This document shows, piece by piece, positions 42,024 through 50,363 of a stretch of DNA of 64,000 bases. A model generated the notes under the pieces. It saw only the letters and a program-made list of their open reading frames with translations, did no database searches and was not told the origin of the DNA. The DNA lies in contig NZ_ML214297.1 of NCBI RefSeq assembly GCF_004698125.1, forward strand, positions 1,364,001 to 1,428,000, given 5' to 3'. Source of the stretch: Halosimplex halophilum (GTDB lineage Archaea; Halobacteriota; Halobacteria; Halobacteriales; Haloarculaceae). Each line of letters opens with the position of its first letter. Within the stretch, counting starts at the first letter, position 1. Made by a program: the position numbers and the translations under genes.

Positions 42024-43439
42024 ATGATGGATACGTCGTCGATCGACGTGCTGCTCGTCGACGACAGCGGCTTCTTCCGCACGATCGTCTCCGACCGGCT
42101 GGGGGAGGCGGCGGACATCTCCGTGTGGAAGGCCGAGGACGCCGAGGAGGCCCTGGAGACCCTCGACGAGCGGTCGGTCGACTGCGTCGTCAGCGACTTC
42201 GAGATGCCCGGACTGAACGGGCTGGAACTGTACGAGCGCGTCGACGAGGAGTACGGCCTCCCCTTCATCCTCCTGACCGGACAGGGCGACGAGCGGACGG
42301 CCAGCCGGGCGATCGGCGCGGGCGTCGACGACTACCTCCGGAAGGACGACATCGCCGAGGAGGGGCAGCTGCAGCTGCTGGCCAACCGCATCGAGAACGT
42401 CGTCGCACAGCGCCGGGCCAACGAGAAGTACGAGCTGCTGGTCAACAACACGCCCGACGAGATCACGCAGGTCGCCGTCGACGGGACGATCACGGCCGCC
42501 AACGAGGCGGCCGCCCGCTCGTTCGACACCACCCGCTCGGAGCTGACCGGGACGCACCTCTCGGACGTGCTGCCGACGGAGACGGCCGCCGGCCGCATCG
42601 AACACGGGCGGCGGGCGCTCACCGCGGGGTCGGCCGTCACCTTCCAGGACAGCTTCGGCGTCCGGCACTTCCACAACGTCGCCGCGCCGGTCAGCGTCGG
42701 CAGCGAGGCCGACTCCTTCCAGCTCATCACCCGCGATATCACCGAGCAGAAGCGCCGCGAGCGCGAGCTGGAGACCCGAACGGAGGAACTGGCGGTCATC
42801 AACCGGCTGGTCCGCCACGACATCAACAACGACATCCAGCTGCTGCTGGCCTGGGCCGACGGGATCGACCAGTACGTCGACGACGGGGACGGCCGGGAGT
42901 ACGTCGAGCGGATCCAGGGGACCTGCGACCACATCGACGAGCTGACGACGATCGCCCGCGACTTCGTCGACAGTATCGGCGGCGACGGCGAGTTCACGCT
43001 GACCGGCGTCGACCTCGGACAGATCCTCGAAGACGAGATCGAGAAGGCCGACCGCCGCCACGACGACCTGACCGTCTCGGTCGACGGCGAGGTCCCCCGC
43101 GTCTCGGTCCGGGCCAACGAGTTGCTCTCGTCGGTGTTCGGCAACCTGCTGAGCAACGCCGCCCGCCACAACGACGGCGCCGACCCCCGGGTCAGCGTCG
43201 GCGTCGAGGAGTCGGCGACCGTGGTCACCGTCCGCGTGGCCGACAACGGCCCGGGCATCCCCGACTCGCAGAAAGACGCCGTCTTCGGGAAAGGGGAGAT
43301 GGGGCCGGAGAGCCCCGGCACCGGCATCGGGCTCTACCTGGCGCACACGCTCGTCGACCAGTACGGCGGCGAGATCGAGGTGGACGACAACGATCCGACG
43401 GGGTCGGTGTTCACCGTCACGCTGCCGAAACACGCCTGA
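42024..43439 (+). CDS. Response regulator-PAS-histidine kinase hybrid
   Basis: A 471-residue cytoplasmic signalling protein. The receiver domain (1-125) has the acidic pair Asp13/Asp14 and phosphoacceptor Asp58 (VVSDFEMPG) and Lys107. A PAS domain follows (~130-240), then a linker coiled coil and the kinase with H-box His265 (VRHDINND), N-box NLLSNAARH, and G-boxes VADNGPGIP and GTGIGLYL. Two starts (42024, 42027) are equivalent. CTATAAC at ~41994-42000 indicates a leaderless transcript. With no membrane segment, input comes through phosphorylation or PAS ligand. No cognate regulator is next to it; the orphan response regulator at 47722 is a possible partner. Confidence 0.93.
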   Translation: MMDTSSIDVLLVDDSGFFRTIVSDRLGEAADISVWKAEDAEEALETLDERSVDCVVSDFEMPGLNGLELYERVDEEYGLPFILLTGQGDERTASRAIGAGVDDYLRKDDIAEEGQLQLLANRIENVVAQRRANEKYELLVNNTPDEITQVAVDGTITAANEAAARSFDTTRSELTGTHLSDVLPTETAAGRIEHGRRALTAGSAVTFQDSFGVRHFHNVAAPVSVGSEADSFQLITRDITEQKRRERELETRTEELAVINRLVRHDINNDIQLLLAWADGIDQYVDDGDGREYVERIQGTCDHIDELTTIARDFVDSIGGDGEFTLTGVDLGQILEDEIEKADRRHDDLTVSVDGEVPRVSVRANELLSSVFGNLLSNAARHNDGADPRVSVGVEESATVVTVRVADNGPGIPDSQKDAVFGKGEMGPESPGTGIGLYLAHTLVDQYGGEIEVDDNDPTGSVFTVTLPKHA

Positions 43440-43472
43440 GGAAGGGCCGCCGCCGGTCGGCGTGTCGGCGGG

Positions 43473-44255
43473 CTAGACGTAGATGTGGCCCTCCTCGCGG
43501 GGGCCGTGGCGGGGCGGGTCGGCGCCGACACGGCCGGCCGAGACGGCCGCGGCGAGGCTGTCGAGCGCGTCGTGGCTCGACTCGTAGGTGTCGCGGAACG
43601 CGCCGATGTCGACGCTGCAGGCCTCGATGCCTTCGAGGTTGGTCGCGCGGCGCTGGCGGTGGTCGCCCTTGTACCCCTCGCGGTAGAGTCCGAGCCAGCC
43701 GAAGGTGGCCGCGGGGTACACCTCGACGACGCGGGTGGCCGCCGGCCCCGACTGCATCGGCAGGACGGCGGCGTCGGGGTCGTCGGCCAGCCCCGCGAGG
43801 ACGTTGCGGACCCCGTGGAAGGTCTGGTACTGGACGATGGAGTCGTAGGGACACAGCGCCGCGCGCCGGAGGTCCGTCTCCCGGCGCAGTTGCGCGGTGC
43901 CGTCGCCCGTGTAGGCCCGGGCGGTCGACCGGCAGGTCGAGGCGAAGCTGTCGGGATCGCCCGGCCCGTCGCCGGTCAGCCACGCGACCAGGCCGCGCCA
44001 GGTGCCGCCGCAGTGTTCGTCGAGCAGTGCCTGCGGGAGACTGAAGGGGAAATCGAGCCCGACGACCGAGAACTCGGTCGCCCGCTCGCGGAGGCCGGCG
44101 TGGGCGCGCTCGCGGTCAACCCCCCACTCGTCGGCCGCGCTGTAGCAGTCCTCGACGACCAGTCCCTCCCCCGTCGACCGCGCCTCCGTCAGCCACAGCG
44201 AGCGCCCCGCGTCGCCCGCCCCGCTGAAATCGACGCCCAGGACACGCGAACCCAT
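43473..44255 (-). CDS. DUF429 family protein
   Basis: A 260-residue protein with the RNase H-like DUF429 pattern: an N-terminal GVDFSGAGDAG, then VGLDFPFSLPQALL, VVEVYPAATFGWLGLY and a C-terminal HDALDSLAAAVSA. Acidic residues in GVDFSG and GLDFPF are likely metal ligands of a nuclease-type fold. The function is not established. TTCATATCGAAAG about 25 bp upstream is the likely promoter. It ends 33 bp from the convergent hybrid kinase gene. Confidence 0.88.
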   Translation of the reverse strand: MGSRVLGVDFSGAGDAGRSLWLTEARSTGEGLVVEDCYSAADEWGVDRERAHAGLRERATEFSVVGLDFPFSLPQALLDEHCGGTWRGLVAWLTGDGPGDPDSFASTCRSTARAYTGDGTAQLRRETDLRRAALCPYDSIVQYQTFHGVRNVLAGLADDPDAAVLPMQSGPAATRVVEVYPAATFGWLGLYREGYKGDHRQRRATNLEGIEACSVDIGAFRDTYESSHDALDSLAAAVSAGRVGADPPRHGPREEGHIYV

Positions 44256-44362
44256 ACCACCCGACTCTCACTCTTTCGATATGAAGGTTCGGCTTCCCGG
44301 AACCGCCGTTCCACGACCCGGTGGTCGAAAACAGTATCCGTCGGCCGTCCGAACCCGCGGGT

Positions 44363-44521
44363 ATGCCACCGACGAAGGAAGTCAAGTGCACGGACGAGGA
44401 CTGCTTCCTCGACATGTTCGAGAACCACTACACCTACGACGTGCCCGACGACCACGGCGTCTCCGACCTGTCCTGTCCGGTCTGCGGCGGCACCGACTGC
44501 CTCGAAGAGATCGAGCTGTAG
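44363..44521 (+). CDS. 52-aa zinc-ribbon protein
   Basis: A 52-residue protein starting MPPTKEVKCTDEDCFLDMFE and ending CPVCGGTDCLEEIEL. The two Cys pairs (CTDEDC and CPVC-x3-DC) fit a zinc ribbon. The acidic mid-section HYTYDVPDD is typical of a conserved haloarchaeal family of unknown function. The start is chosen because the upstream part of the frame is Arg/Pro-rich and overlaps the promoter of the DUF429 gene. It stands between that gene and the Hsp20 gene. Confidence 0.85.
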   Translation: MPPTKEVKCTDEDCFLDMFENHYTYDVPDDHGVSDLSCPVCGGTDCLEEIEL

Positions 44522-44614
44522 CGGCCCGCGGGCGTCCGCGGGTCGGCGCCGACCTCCTTCTGTCCCGACGCCGCGGGCACAATCCTGAAGGCCGTACCGC
44601 CCCAACCGGCGGGT

Positions 44615-45142
44615 ATGAACACGCTGCGTGACATCGGCGAGTCGCTGGGCAACACCGTGCTGGAGAACGTCGGGCGGGCGATGGGCCGCGCCCAGGAGCG
44701 GACGCCGCTGCCGGTCGACCTGCTGGAGAGCGACGACGCCTACCTCGCGGTGTTCGACGCGCCGGGCGCCCAGACCTCGGACGTGCAGGTGCAGTTCGAC
44801 TCGGGGCTCGTGGAGGTCCGCATCGACCGGTTCCGCGGGTTCCACGAGGGCTTCGAGATGCGCTACCCCGGCCGCGGGCTGGCGCTGGACGGCCACGTCG
44901 AACTCCCCGCCGAGGCCCGCGTCGACGCCGACGAGGCCACCGCGACGCTGCGGGAGAACGGCACGCTCGAAGTGCGTATCCCGAAGGCCGAACCCGTCGA
45001 TCCCGACACCGACGAGGCGCTGGAGGCCGACGAGGTCACCGAGGTCGACGACGAGGCCGACGCCGACGAACTGGACGCCGGGGCGGAAGCCACCGAGGAC
45101 GACGACACCGGCGACGCCGACGACAGCGACGACGAACAGTAA
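44615..45142 (+). CDS. Hsp20/alpha-crystallin family protein
   Basis: A 175-residue small heat shock protein. Residues ~1-30 are a helical N-terminus, ~30-120 the alpha-crystallin beta-sandwich (LLESDDAYLAVFDAPGA, VQFDSGLVEVRID, VELPAEARVDADEATATLRENGTLEVRIPK), and ~120-175 a long Asp/Glu-rich tail unusual in bacterial homologues but common in haloarchaea. It would bind unfolding proteins as an oligomer. The IXI-type C-terminal motif is represented by VRIPK. Standalone gene. Confidence 0.88.
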   Translation: MNTLRDIGESLGNTVLENVGRAMGRAQERTPLPVDLLESDDAYLAVFDAPGAQTSDVQVQFDSGLVEVRIDRFRGFHEGFEMRYPGRGLALDGHVELPAEARVDADEATATLRENGTLEVRIPKAEPVDPDTDEALEADEVTEVDDEADADELDAGAEATEDDDTGDADDSDDEQ

Positions 45143-45185
45143 CGACGCGCTTTCGCCGCGGTGCGGTCCAGTCGCGGTCCCCTCC

Positions 45186-46328
45186 TCACTCGTCGACGGT
45201 CATCCCCTCGACCACGTCGAAGTCCTCGTCGCCGTCGAAGCGGTTCGGGTCGAAGGGAGCGATACCGTCGCCGCCGAGGATCTGGTCGGCGACTCGCTCG
45301 CCCAGCGCCGGCGCGCGCATGAACCCGTGGCCGTGCCAGCCGGTGGCGACGTACAGGTCCTCGCGGATCTCGCCCAGCAGCGGGTCCCGGTCGGGCGTCG
45401 CGGTGCAGAGCCCGGCCCACGACCGGCGAACGGCGAGGTCGTCGGTGGTGACGGGGCCGACCCCGTCGCGACAGACCTCGCCCAGCCAGTCGAGCGACGC
45501 CCGCTCGAAGTCGGGGTCCGCGGACTCGTCGTAGTCGTCGGGGTCGAACTCCCGTTCCTGGGTGCCGTCGCCGACGAGCAGGCCGCCCTCGCGGGGTCGG
45601 GCGTAGCGGCCCGCCGTCGCGTCGTAGCAGGTCGGCACCCGCTCGCTCCCGTCGCCGGGGTCGGTCACGAGCGCCTGCACGCGGTAGGGTTTCATCGGGA
45701 TCGGCGCGTCGACCCCGGCGAGCAGGCGCTTCGTGTGGGCGCCCGCGGCGACGAGGACGGCGTCGAACCGCTCGGTCCCGGCGGGCGTCTCGACGGCCGT
45801 CCCGTCGTCGGCGAGTCGGGCGGGGCTCCCCGTCCGGAGGTCGGCGCCGGCCGACACCGCGCGCTCGCCCATCGCGGCGACGTACGCGGCGGGGTCGAGG
45901 TAGCCGGCGTCGCGCGCGAGGGCGGCGGCGGCCACGTCGACGCCGGCGAGCATGGGGAACCGGTCGGCGAACTCGTCGGGATCCAGCGTCTCCACGTCGC
46001 GGCCGTTGGCGCCCATCCGCCGGGCGCTCTCGCGGACGGCGTCGGCGTGGCGGTCGTCGCCCGCGCGGGCGAACCAGACGTACGGGTGTTCGACGAACTC
46101 GATGGTGCCCTCGGCGTCCAGCTCCCGGAAGCGCTCGACCGCGCGGGCGGCGACGGCGGCGTCGGTGTCCCCCGCGAACGCGTCGTAGGCGATGCCGGCC
46201 GCGCGGCCGGAGGCGCCGCTACCGAGGTCGTCGCGCTCGAAGAGGACGGCCTCGGCGCCGCGGGCGGCCAGGTCGCGGGCGGCGGTGACGCCGAGCGCGC
46301 CGCCGCCGACGACAGCGACGCGGGTCAC
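45186..46328 (-). CDS. FAD-dependent DAO-type oxidoreductase
   Basis: A 380-residue FAD enzyme of the D-amino acid oxidase/sarcosine oxidase superfamily. The dinucleotide motif GGGALGVTAARDLAARG (residues ~8-24) and the GSGASGRAAG motif around residue 36-45 bind FAD. Sequence near the C-terminus, YVATGWHGHGFMRAPALGERVAD, completes the FAD site. Substrate (an amine, glycine, proline or hydroxy acid) cannot be predicted. It is coupled to the upstream hypothetical gene by a 4-bp overlap (ATGA at 46325-46328), so the two act in one transcript. Confidence 0.92.
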   Translation of the reverse strand: MTRVAVVGGGALGVTAARDLAARGAEAVLFERDDLGSGASGRAAGIAYDAFAGDTDAAVAARAVERFRELDAEGTIEFVEHPYVWFARAGDDRHADAVRESARRMGANGRDVETLDPDEFADRFPMLAGVDVAAAALARDAGYLDPAAYVAAMGERAVSAGADLRTGSPARLADDGTAVETPAGTERFDAVLVAAGAHTKRLLAGVDAPIPMKPYRVQALVTDPGDGSERVPTCYDATAGRYARPREGGLLVGDGTQEREFDPDDYDESADPDFERASLDWLGEVCRDGVGPVTTDDLAVRRSWAGLCTATPDRDPLLGEIREDLYVATGWHGHGFMRAPALGERVADQILGGDGIAPFDPNRFDGDEDFDVVEGMTVDE

Positions 46329-47101
46329 AGGAACGGGTCGAGCCCGCGGGCGGGGTAGCCGACGATCCGGTCGGCGCCCGCGTCGCGGAGTTCGTCGACC
46401 CGGTCGGCCACCGTCTCGACGCCGCCGACGAGGCCGTAGTCGCGGACGGCCTGCGAGAGCACCTCGCGGGCGCGTCCCCCGGCGGTGGCGTCAGTCGGCG
46501 CGCCGTCGGGCAGCGCCGAGCGGACGGGGCCGCGGCGGGCGGCGTAGGCGCCCAGCGCGTCGAGGACGGCGTCCTCCTCGTCGGTCAGGACGGTCGGCGC
46601 GTAGAGCGCGACTTCTCCCTCGTAGCCCGCCTGCCGGAGCGCGCGGAGGCGGCGGTCCGTACCGGGTCCGAGGAGTTCGAACTGCGTGCCGCCGACGGCG
46701 AGGGCGATCCGCTCGATCCCCTCGGTCCCGACCCAGGGGTCCCGCGCGCGGGCCGCGGCCTCGCGGAGGCGGGGCGCGACCGCCCGCTCGCGTTCGGCGT
46801 CGGTGAGGTAGGCGGGGTGGCCGGCGACGAGCACCCGCCGGACCGACTCGGGCAGCGACTCGGCGAGGTCCCGGTCGCCGAGGGGGTCGAAGCCGTCGGC
46901 GCGGACGGGCGTCGTGACCCGGACTTCCTTCCCGTCGGCGAGCGCGGCGAGCGTCTCCGGCGACGGCAGGTGCTCGCGGCCCTCGTAGTCGACCGCGAGC
47001 GCCTCCACGGCGAGGTCGCGGGCCCGCTCGACCTCGACCTCGGCGGGTTTGATCGCGGCCGCGTCGATCCCTGCCTGCGCCAGCGTCGCGCCCTGGAGCA
47101 T
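46325..47101 (-). CDS. Hypothetical protein with luciferase-like C-terminus
   Basis: A 258-residue protein. It is mostly alpha/beta, and its last ~40 residues (LVGGVETVADRVDELRDAGADRIVGYPARGLD) resemble the C-terminal segment of bacterial luciferase-like (F420/FMN) monooxygenases. The N-terminal half lacks the standard barrel start, so it may be a divergent relative. GAGCTTTTCCCC about 30 bp upstream is a likely promoter for this gene and the coupled FAD enzyme. Coupling to a flavoenzyme suggests a shared pathway, perhaps supplying or using a flavin-related cofactor. Function unknown. Confidence 0.75.
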   Translation of the reverse strand: MLQGATLAQAGIDAAAIKPAEVEVERARDLAVEALAVDYEGREHLPSPETLAALADGKEVRVTTPVRADGFDPLGDRDLAESLPESVRRVLVAGHPAYLTDAERERAVAPRLREAAARARDPWVGTEGIERIALAVGGTQFELLGPGTDRRLRALRQAGYEGEVALYAPTVLTDEEDAVLDALGAYAARRGPVRSALPDGAPTDATAGGRAREVLSQAVRDYGLVGGVETVADRVDELRDAGADRIVGYPARGLDPFL

Positions 47102-47198
47102 CCTGTCGGGGCCTATCGACCGGCGGGGAAAAGCTCTATCGCTTGGCGACGCGGCCCGGGTCGTTTATGCGACGGGCCCGCGAACCGACGGGGTAGCA

Positions 47199-47672
47199 AT
47201 GCTCACAGCGGGGTCCGCCGCGCCCGATTTCATCCTGCCCGGCACCGACGGCGAGGTCGTCCGCGAGTACATGCTCGCCGAGCACACCCGGGACGGGCCG
47301 GTCGTCCTGGCGTTCTACCTGTTCGACTTCAACGAGGCCTGTACCGAGTTGCTGCGCGCGCTCCGGGACGACGACGGCGTCGGCGGCCGCGACGGCGTGA
47401 CCGTCCTCGGGGTCTCCCGCGACAGCGCGTTCAGCCACCGGGCGCTCGCCCGCGAGCACGACCTCCCGTTCCCGCTGCTGTCCGACAGCGACGGGGCCGT
47501 GGCCGAGCGCTACGGCGTCCGGCTCGACGAGCTCGCGGGCCACCGCGACGTGTGCAACCGCGCGGTGTTCGTGGTCGACACCGCCACGACGGTCCGCTAC
47601 GCCTGGGCCGCCGACGACCCCGAGGGCCGGCCCGACCTGGACGAGGTCCGGGCGGCGCTGGACGACCTGTAG
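47199..47672 (+). CDS. Peroxiredoxin (AhpC/TSA-like) family protein
   Basis: A 157-residue thioredoxin-fold peroxiredoxin. The ATG at 47199 is supported by TTTATGC 30 bp upstream and by the standard N-terminus AGSAAPDFILPGTDGE. The candidate peroxidatic Cys48 is in FDFNEACTELL, replacing the usual FTPVC, and Cys120 (HRDVCNRAVFVVD) could be a resolving Cys. It would reduce hydroperoxides with a thioredoxin-type donor. It is somewhat divergent around the active site, so activity should be considered probable rather than certain. Single gene between convergent partners. Confidence 0.88.
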   Translation: MLTAGSAAPDFILPGTDGEVVREYMLAEHTRDGPVVLAFYLFDFNEACTELLRALRDDDGVGGRDGVTVLGVSRDSAFSHRALAREHDLPFPLLSDSDGAVAERYGVRLDELAGHRDVCNRAVFVVDTATTVRYAWAADDPEGRPDLDEVRAALDDL

Positions 47673-47721
47673 GCAGCCGCCTCCCCGGCGGGGATACCAC
47701 GGTCGCGGCCGACCCGGACGC

Positions 47722-48312
47722 TCAGTCGTTGCGGCCGATGTCGCGGAAGGTGTCGACGATCTCCTCGAAGTCGGGGTGGCTCTCCTGGAGTTCCCGGCCC
47801 AGCCGCTCGGCCTCGCGCTTGCGGCGCTCGTACTCGTCGCTGTCGGCCAGCTCCGCCGGTGTCAGCTCCGATTCGAGCACCTCGAGCTTCGAGACGGTCG
47901 AGAAGAACTCCTCGAGTTTCGGGTCGCCCGACTGCCGGCCGTCGAGCTGCTGGTCGAGCGTCGACAGCAGCGCCTCGGTCTCGATGGGCTTGGCGAGGTA
48001 GTCGTCGAAGTCCATCTCCAGGATGTTCAGGTCGGGGTCGACGGCGGTCGTCATCACGACGACGCAGTCGTAGCCCCGCTCGCGGATCTCCGCGAGCACC
48101 TCGTCGCCGTGGACCTCCGGCATCCGCCGGTCGAGCAGGACCGCGTCGACGTCCTCGTCTATCGACTCCAGGGCCTCCCGCCCCCCGTAGGCGACCCGCG
48201 TCTCGTAGCGGTCGCGGACCTTCAGCGCGAGCACGTCCGCTACCTCGGACTCGTCGTCCACGACGAGGACAGTCGGTCGGCCGTGGTCGCTCGATGACAC
48301 TGCTCTACTCAC
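47722..48312 (-). CDS. Response regulator with HalX output domain
   Basis: A 196-residue orphan response regulator from a GTG at 48312. The receiver domain (residues ~10-125) shows the acidic pair, the phosphoacceptor Asp61 (VLLDRRMPE) and Lys near YLAKPI. The C-terminal ~60 residues are the helical HalX domain found only in haloarchaea (KLEVLESELTPAELADSDEYERRKREAERL), thought to mediate output by protein contacts. No kinase is adjacent; the hybrid kinase at 42024 is a candidate partner. The gene is divergent from the PhiH1-type HTH gene and they share an intergenic region with an operator-like palindrome. Confidence 0.9.
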   Translation of the reverse strand: MSRAVSSSDHGRPTVLVVDDESEVADVLALKVRDRYETRVAYGGREALESIDEDVDAVLLDRRMPEVHGDEVLAEIRERGYDCVVVMTTAVDPDLNILEMDFDDYLAKPIETEALLSTLDQQLDGRQSGDPKLEEFFSTVSKLEVLESELTPAELADSDEYERRKREAERLGRELQESHPDFEEIVDTFRDIGRND

Positions 48313-48420
48313 GCTCGGGACCCCGCGGGTTTCACTCTGTTGGCCCGAGTACCACGTCTCGATCTCCCGGACCGGACCCTCTCGCTTTCGGACCACCGAC
48401 CGGCTCCCGCGGCCGACAAC

Positions 48421-48449
48421 GTTATATGTGAACACGTACCATGGTACGT
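48421..48449 (+). promoter_or_regulatory. TATA box plus 16-bp operator palindrome
   Basis: GTTATATG at 48421-48428 is followed by ACGTACCATGGTACGT (48434-48449), a perfect 16-bp palindrome overlapping the expected transcription start of the winged-helix gene at 48461. A repressor bound here would block initiation. The same region faces the divergent response-regulator gene. Confidence 0.7.
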
Positions 48450-48460
48450 CGGGGATACCG

Positions 48461-48736
48461 ATGTCACAGCACCCAGACTGGTTCCGCAGTGCGGACGCAG
48501 CGATACTCGACCACCTCTCCGATGAGCGGCCGACGTACGCGCCGCTCGTCGCGAACCGTCTGGGGATGCCGACGGACTACGCCCGCGAGCGGATCGACCG
48601 GCTGGTCGAGCGCGGGCTGGTCGAGCCGGTGACCGCGGAGACCGTCTACCGGATCACCGAGCGCGGCGAGCGGCGGCTGGCCGCCTACACCGAACAGGAG
48701 GGCGCGCCCGAGCCCGGCCTCGTCGCCGGCAACTGA
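48461..48736 (+). CDS. PhiH1-like winged-helix repressor
   Basis: A 91-residue protein starting MSQHPDWFRSADAAILDHLS. It has the compact winged-helix fold seen in haloviral PhiH1-type repressors and many haloarchaeal regulators: helix 1 at ~10-20, an HTH at ~26-45 (YAPLVANRLGMPTDYARERI) and a wing ending with the YRITERGERRLAAY motif, plus a short tail. The 16-bp palindrome over its own start site suggests autorepression. It may also control the divergent response regulator. It is similar in type to the element-encoded repressor at 1200, but its base composition is host-like. Confidence 0.88.
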   Translation: MSQHPDWFRSADAAILDHLSDERPTYAPLVANRLGMPTDYARERIDRLVERGLVEPVTAETVYRITERGERRLAAYTEQEGAPEPGLVAGN

Positions 48737-48791
48737 GCGGCGCTCCCGCCGGCGCGGGCCGGCGGCGCTTCTCCGTGTCGCCCGCCGCGAG

Positions 48792-49229
48792 TCACCGCTT
48801 CTCCCGCCGCTCGTAGAGGACGAGCCCGACCATCGAGAGGGCCTCCTCGCCGTCGGCCTCGGTCGTGACCCGGACCGAGACGAGGCCCGATTCGTCGTCC
48901 CACTCGTCCTTGTCGACGATCTCGGTCCGCACCGTGAGTTCGTCGCCGGGCCTGACCGGGCGGCGCCACCGGAGTTCGTCGACGCCGAGCGCGCCCCGGG
49001 TCGCGCCGTCGGAGAGGTGGCCGTCGACGAGCAGCCGCATCGTCGCGGCGGCGGTGTGCCAGCCGCTGGCGACCAGGCCGCCGAACGGCGAGTCGGCGGC
49101 CGCCTCGGGGTCGGTGTGGAACGGCTGGGGGTCGTACCGTTCCGCGAACTCCGTGATCTCCGCCGCGGTCACCTCGTAGCTGCCGTGTTCGCCGGTGTCG
49201 CCGACGGTCAGGTCCTCGAAGTACTCCAT
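48792..49229 (-). CDS. MaoC-type (R)-hydratase domain protein
   Basis: A 145-residue hot-dog fold protein: MEYFEDLTVGDTGEHGSYEVT at the N-terminus and the hydratase motif DPQPFHTDPEAAADSPFGGLVASG at ~32-55, with His in FHTD and Asp in YDPQ as candidate catalytic residues. It would hydrate enoyl-CoA or act on a related thioester. GGCTTTTCAGCC about 27 bp upstream is the likely promoter. Its neighbours give no pathway, so the substrate is open. Longer upstream frames are rejected as non-coding. Confidence 0.88.
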   Translation of the reverse strand: MEYFEDLTVGDTGEHGSYEVTAAEITEFAERYDPQPFHTDPEAAADSPFGGLVASGWHTAAATMRLLVDGHLSDGATRGALGVDELRWRRPVRPGDELTVRTEIVDKDEWDDESGLVSVRVTTEADGEEALSMVGLVLYERREKR

Positions 49230-49404
49230 CGGCCGGGCGTACGCGCGGCCGGCTGAAAAGCCCTCCAGCCGGACCCCCCAGTCGAACGGGGAGCTATCGG
49301 GGGAACGATGTCGGTCGAAGAACGGAGGGCGTCGCGAGCGGTCGGAGTCGACCGCGGTGAGTGGGCGATGGGTCGGTCGCAGTGAGTCGGCGGCGAGGCG
49401 TCCG

Positions 49405-50184
49405 TCAGGGCGAGACGGCGGCCGTCCCGTCGTCGGCGGTGGCGTTCCCGTTCCCGGAGTCGCCCGCGCCGTTCTCGTCGAGCCAGGTCTGGAACTCCTC
49501 CTGGGTGCGCACCTCGATGGTGCCGAGCATCTGGGAGTGGCCGACGCCGCAGTACTCGGCGCAGTAGAGCTGGTGTTCACCCGTGTCGGTCGCCTCGGTG
49601 ACGATGTAGTTCGACTGGCCGGGGAACGCGTCCTGTTTCAGTCCCATCGAGGGGGCGTGGAACGCGTGCAGCCAGTCCGACGACGTGATGTTCAGCCGCA
49701 CCGGCCGGTCGGTCGGCAGGACCAGCGTGTTTGCGTTCGTGACGCCCGACTCGGCGTACTCGAACTGCCAGTTGTACTTCTGGGCGGTCACCTGCACTTC
49801 GAGCGCCTCCTCACCACCCTCGGTCAGGGAGTCCACGTCGGTGTCGGGCGTGGCGGTGACGAACGGGTCGGCCAGCACCTGGTAGGAGGCGACGCCGACG
49901 AACAGCAGGATGATGGCCGTGGCGACGGTCCAGGTGATCTCCAGCCGGCGGTTCTCCTTGGTCGGGAGCGGCGACTCGTTGTTCCTGAACTTCCAGACGG
50001 TGTAGAAGAGGATCGCCTCCACGAGGATGGTGATCGGGACGGCGATGTACATGAGCTGGTTGTTCAGGTTCCAGATGAGCCGCTCGGTGGTCGTGTCGGC
50101 CGACTGGGCGGCGGCGGGCTCGACCGCTACCGCCGCCAGGGCGGCCGCGAACAGCGTCAGGAGTGCGACGCGCTTACCCTTCAT
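49405..50184 (-). CDS. coxB: Cytochrome c oxidase subunit II
   Basis: A 259-residue subunit with an N-terminal signal/anchor and two transmembrane helices (~8-26, ~42-66 and ~86-104, so the first may be cleaved). The cupredoxin domain has the CuA ligands His173 (DWLHAFHAPS), Cys208, Cys212, His216 and Met219 (CAEYCGVGHSQM), with Glu210 in the loop. It takes electrons from a halocyanin or cytochrome donor to the heme-copper subunit I, which is not in the window. CGTTAATATGCGG about 30 bp upstream is the promoter. The divergent neighbour encodes heme o/a synthesis for the same oxidase. Confidence 0.95.
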   Translation of the reverse strand: MKGKRVALLTLFAAALAAVAVEPAAAQSADTTTERLIWNLNNQLMYIAVPITILVEAILFYTVWKFRNNESPLPTKENRRLEITWTVATAIILLFVGVASYQVLADPFVTATPDTDVDSLTEGGEEALEVQVTAQKYNWQFEYAESGVTNANTLVLPTDRPVRLNITSSDWLHAFHAPSMGLKQDAFPGQSNYIVTEATDTGEHQLYCAEYCGVGHSQMLGTIEVRTQEEFQTWLDENGAGDSGNGNATADDGTAAVSP

Positions 50185-50363
50185 TGATCTCGGCTTGGGA
50201 TTGTCCGCATATTAACGTGCTGAATCCGGCGCGGTGTCCGACGTTGCCCGGACGACGTACCTGGGCCTTTCCCCGAACGTATGCGGCCGCCTCGGGCGGT
50301 CCCGGTCGCGAAGCGCGAACACTAAGTGCGAACGCCCCAAAGTCGGGGCAACAGCGGACTCTC

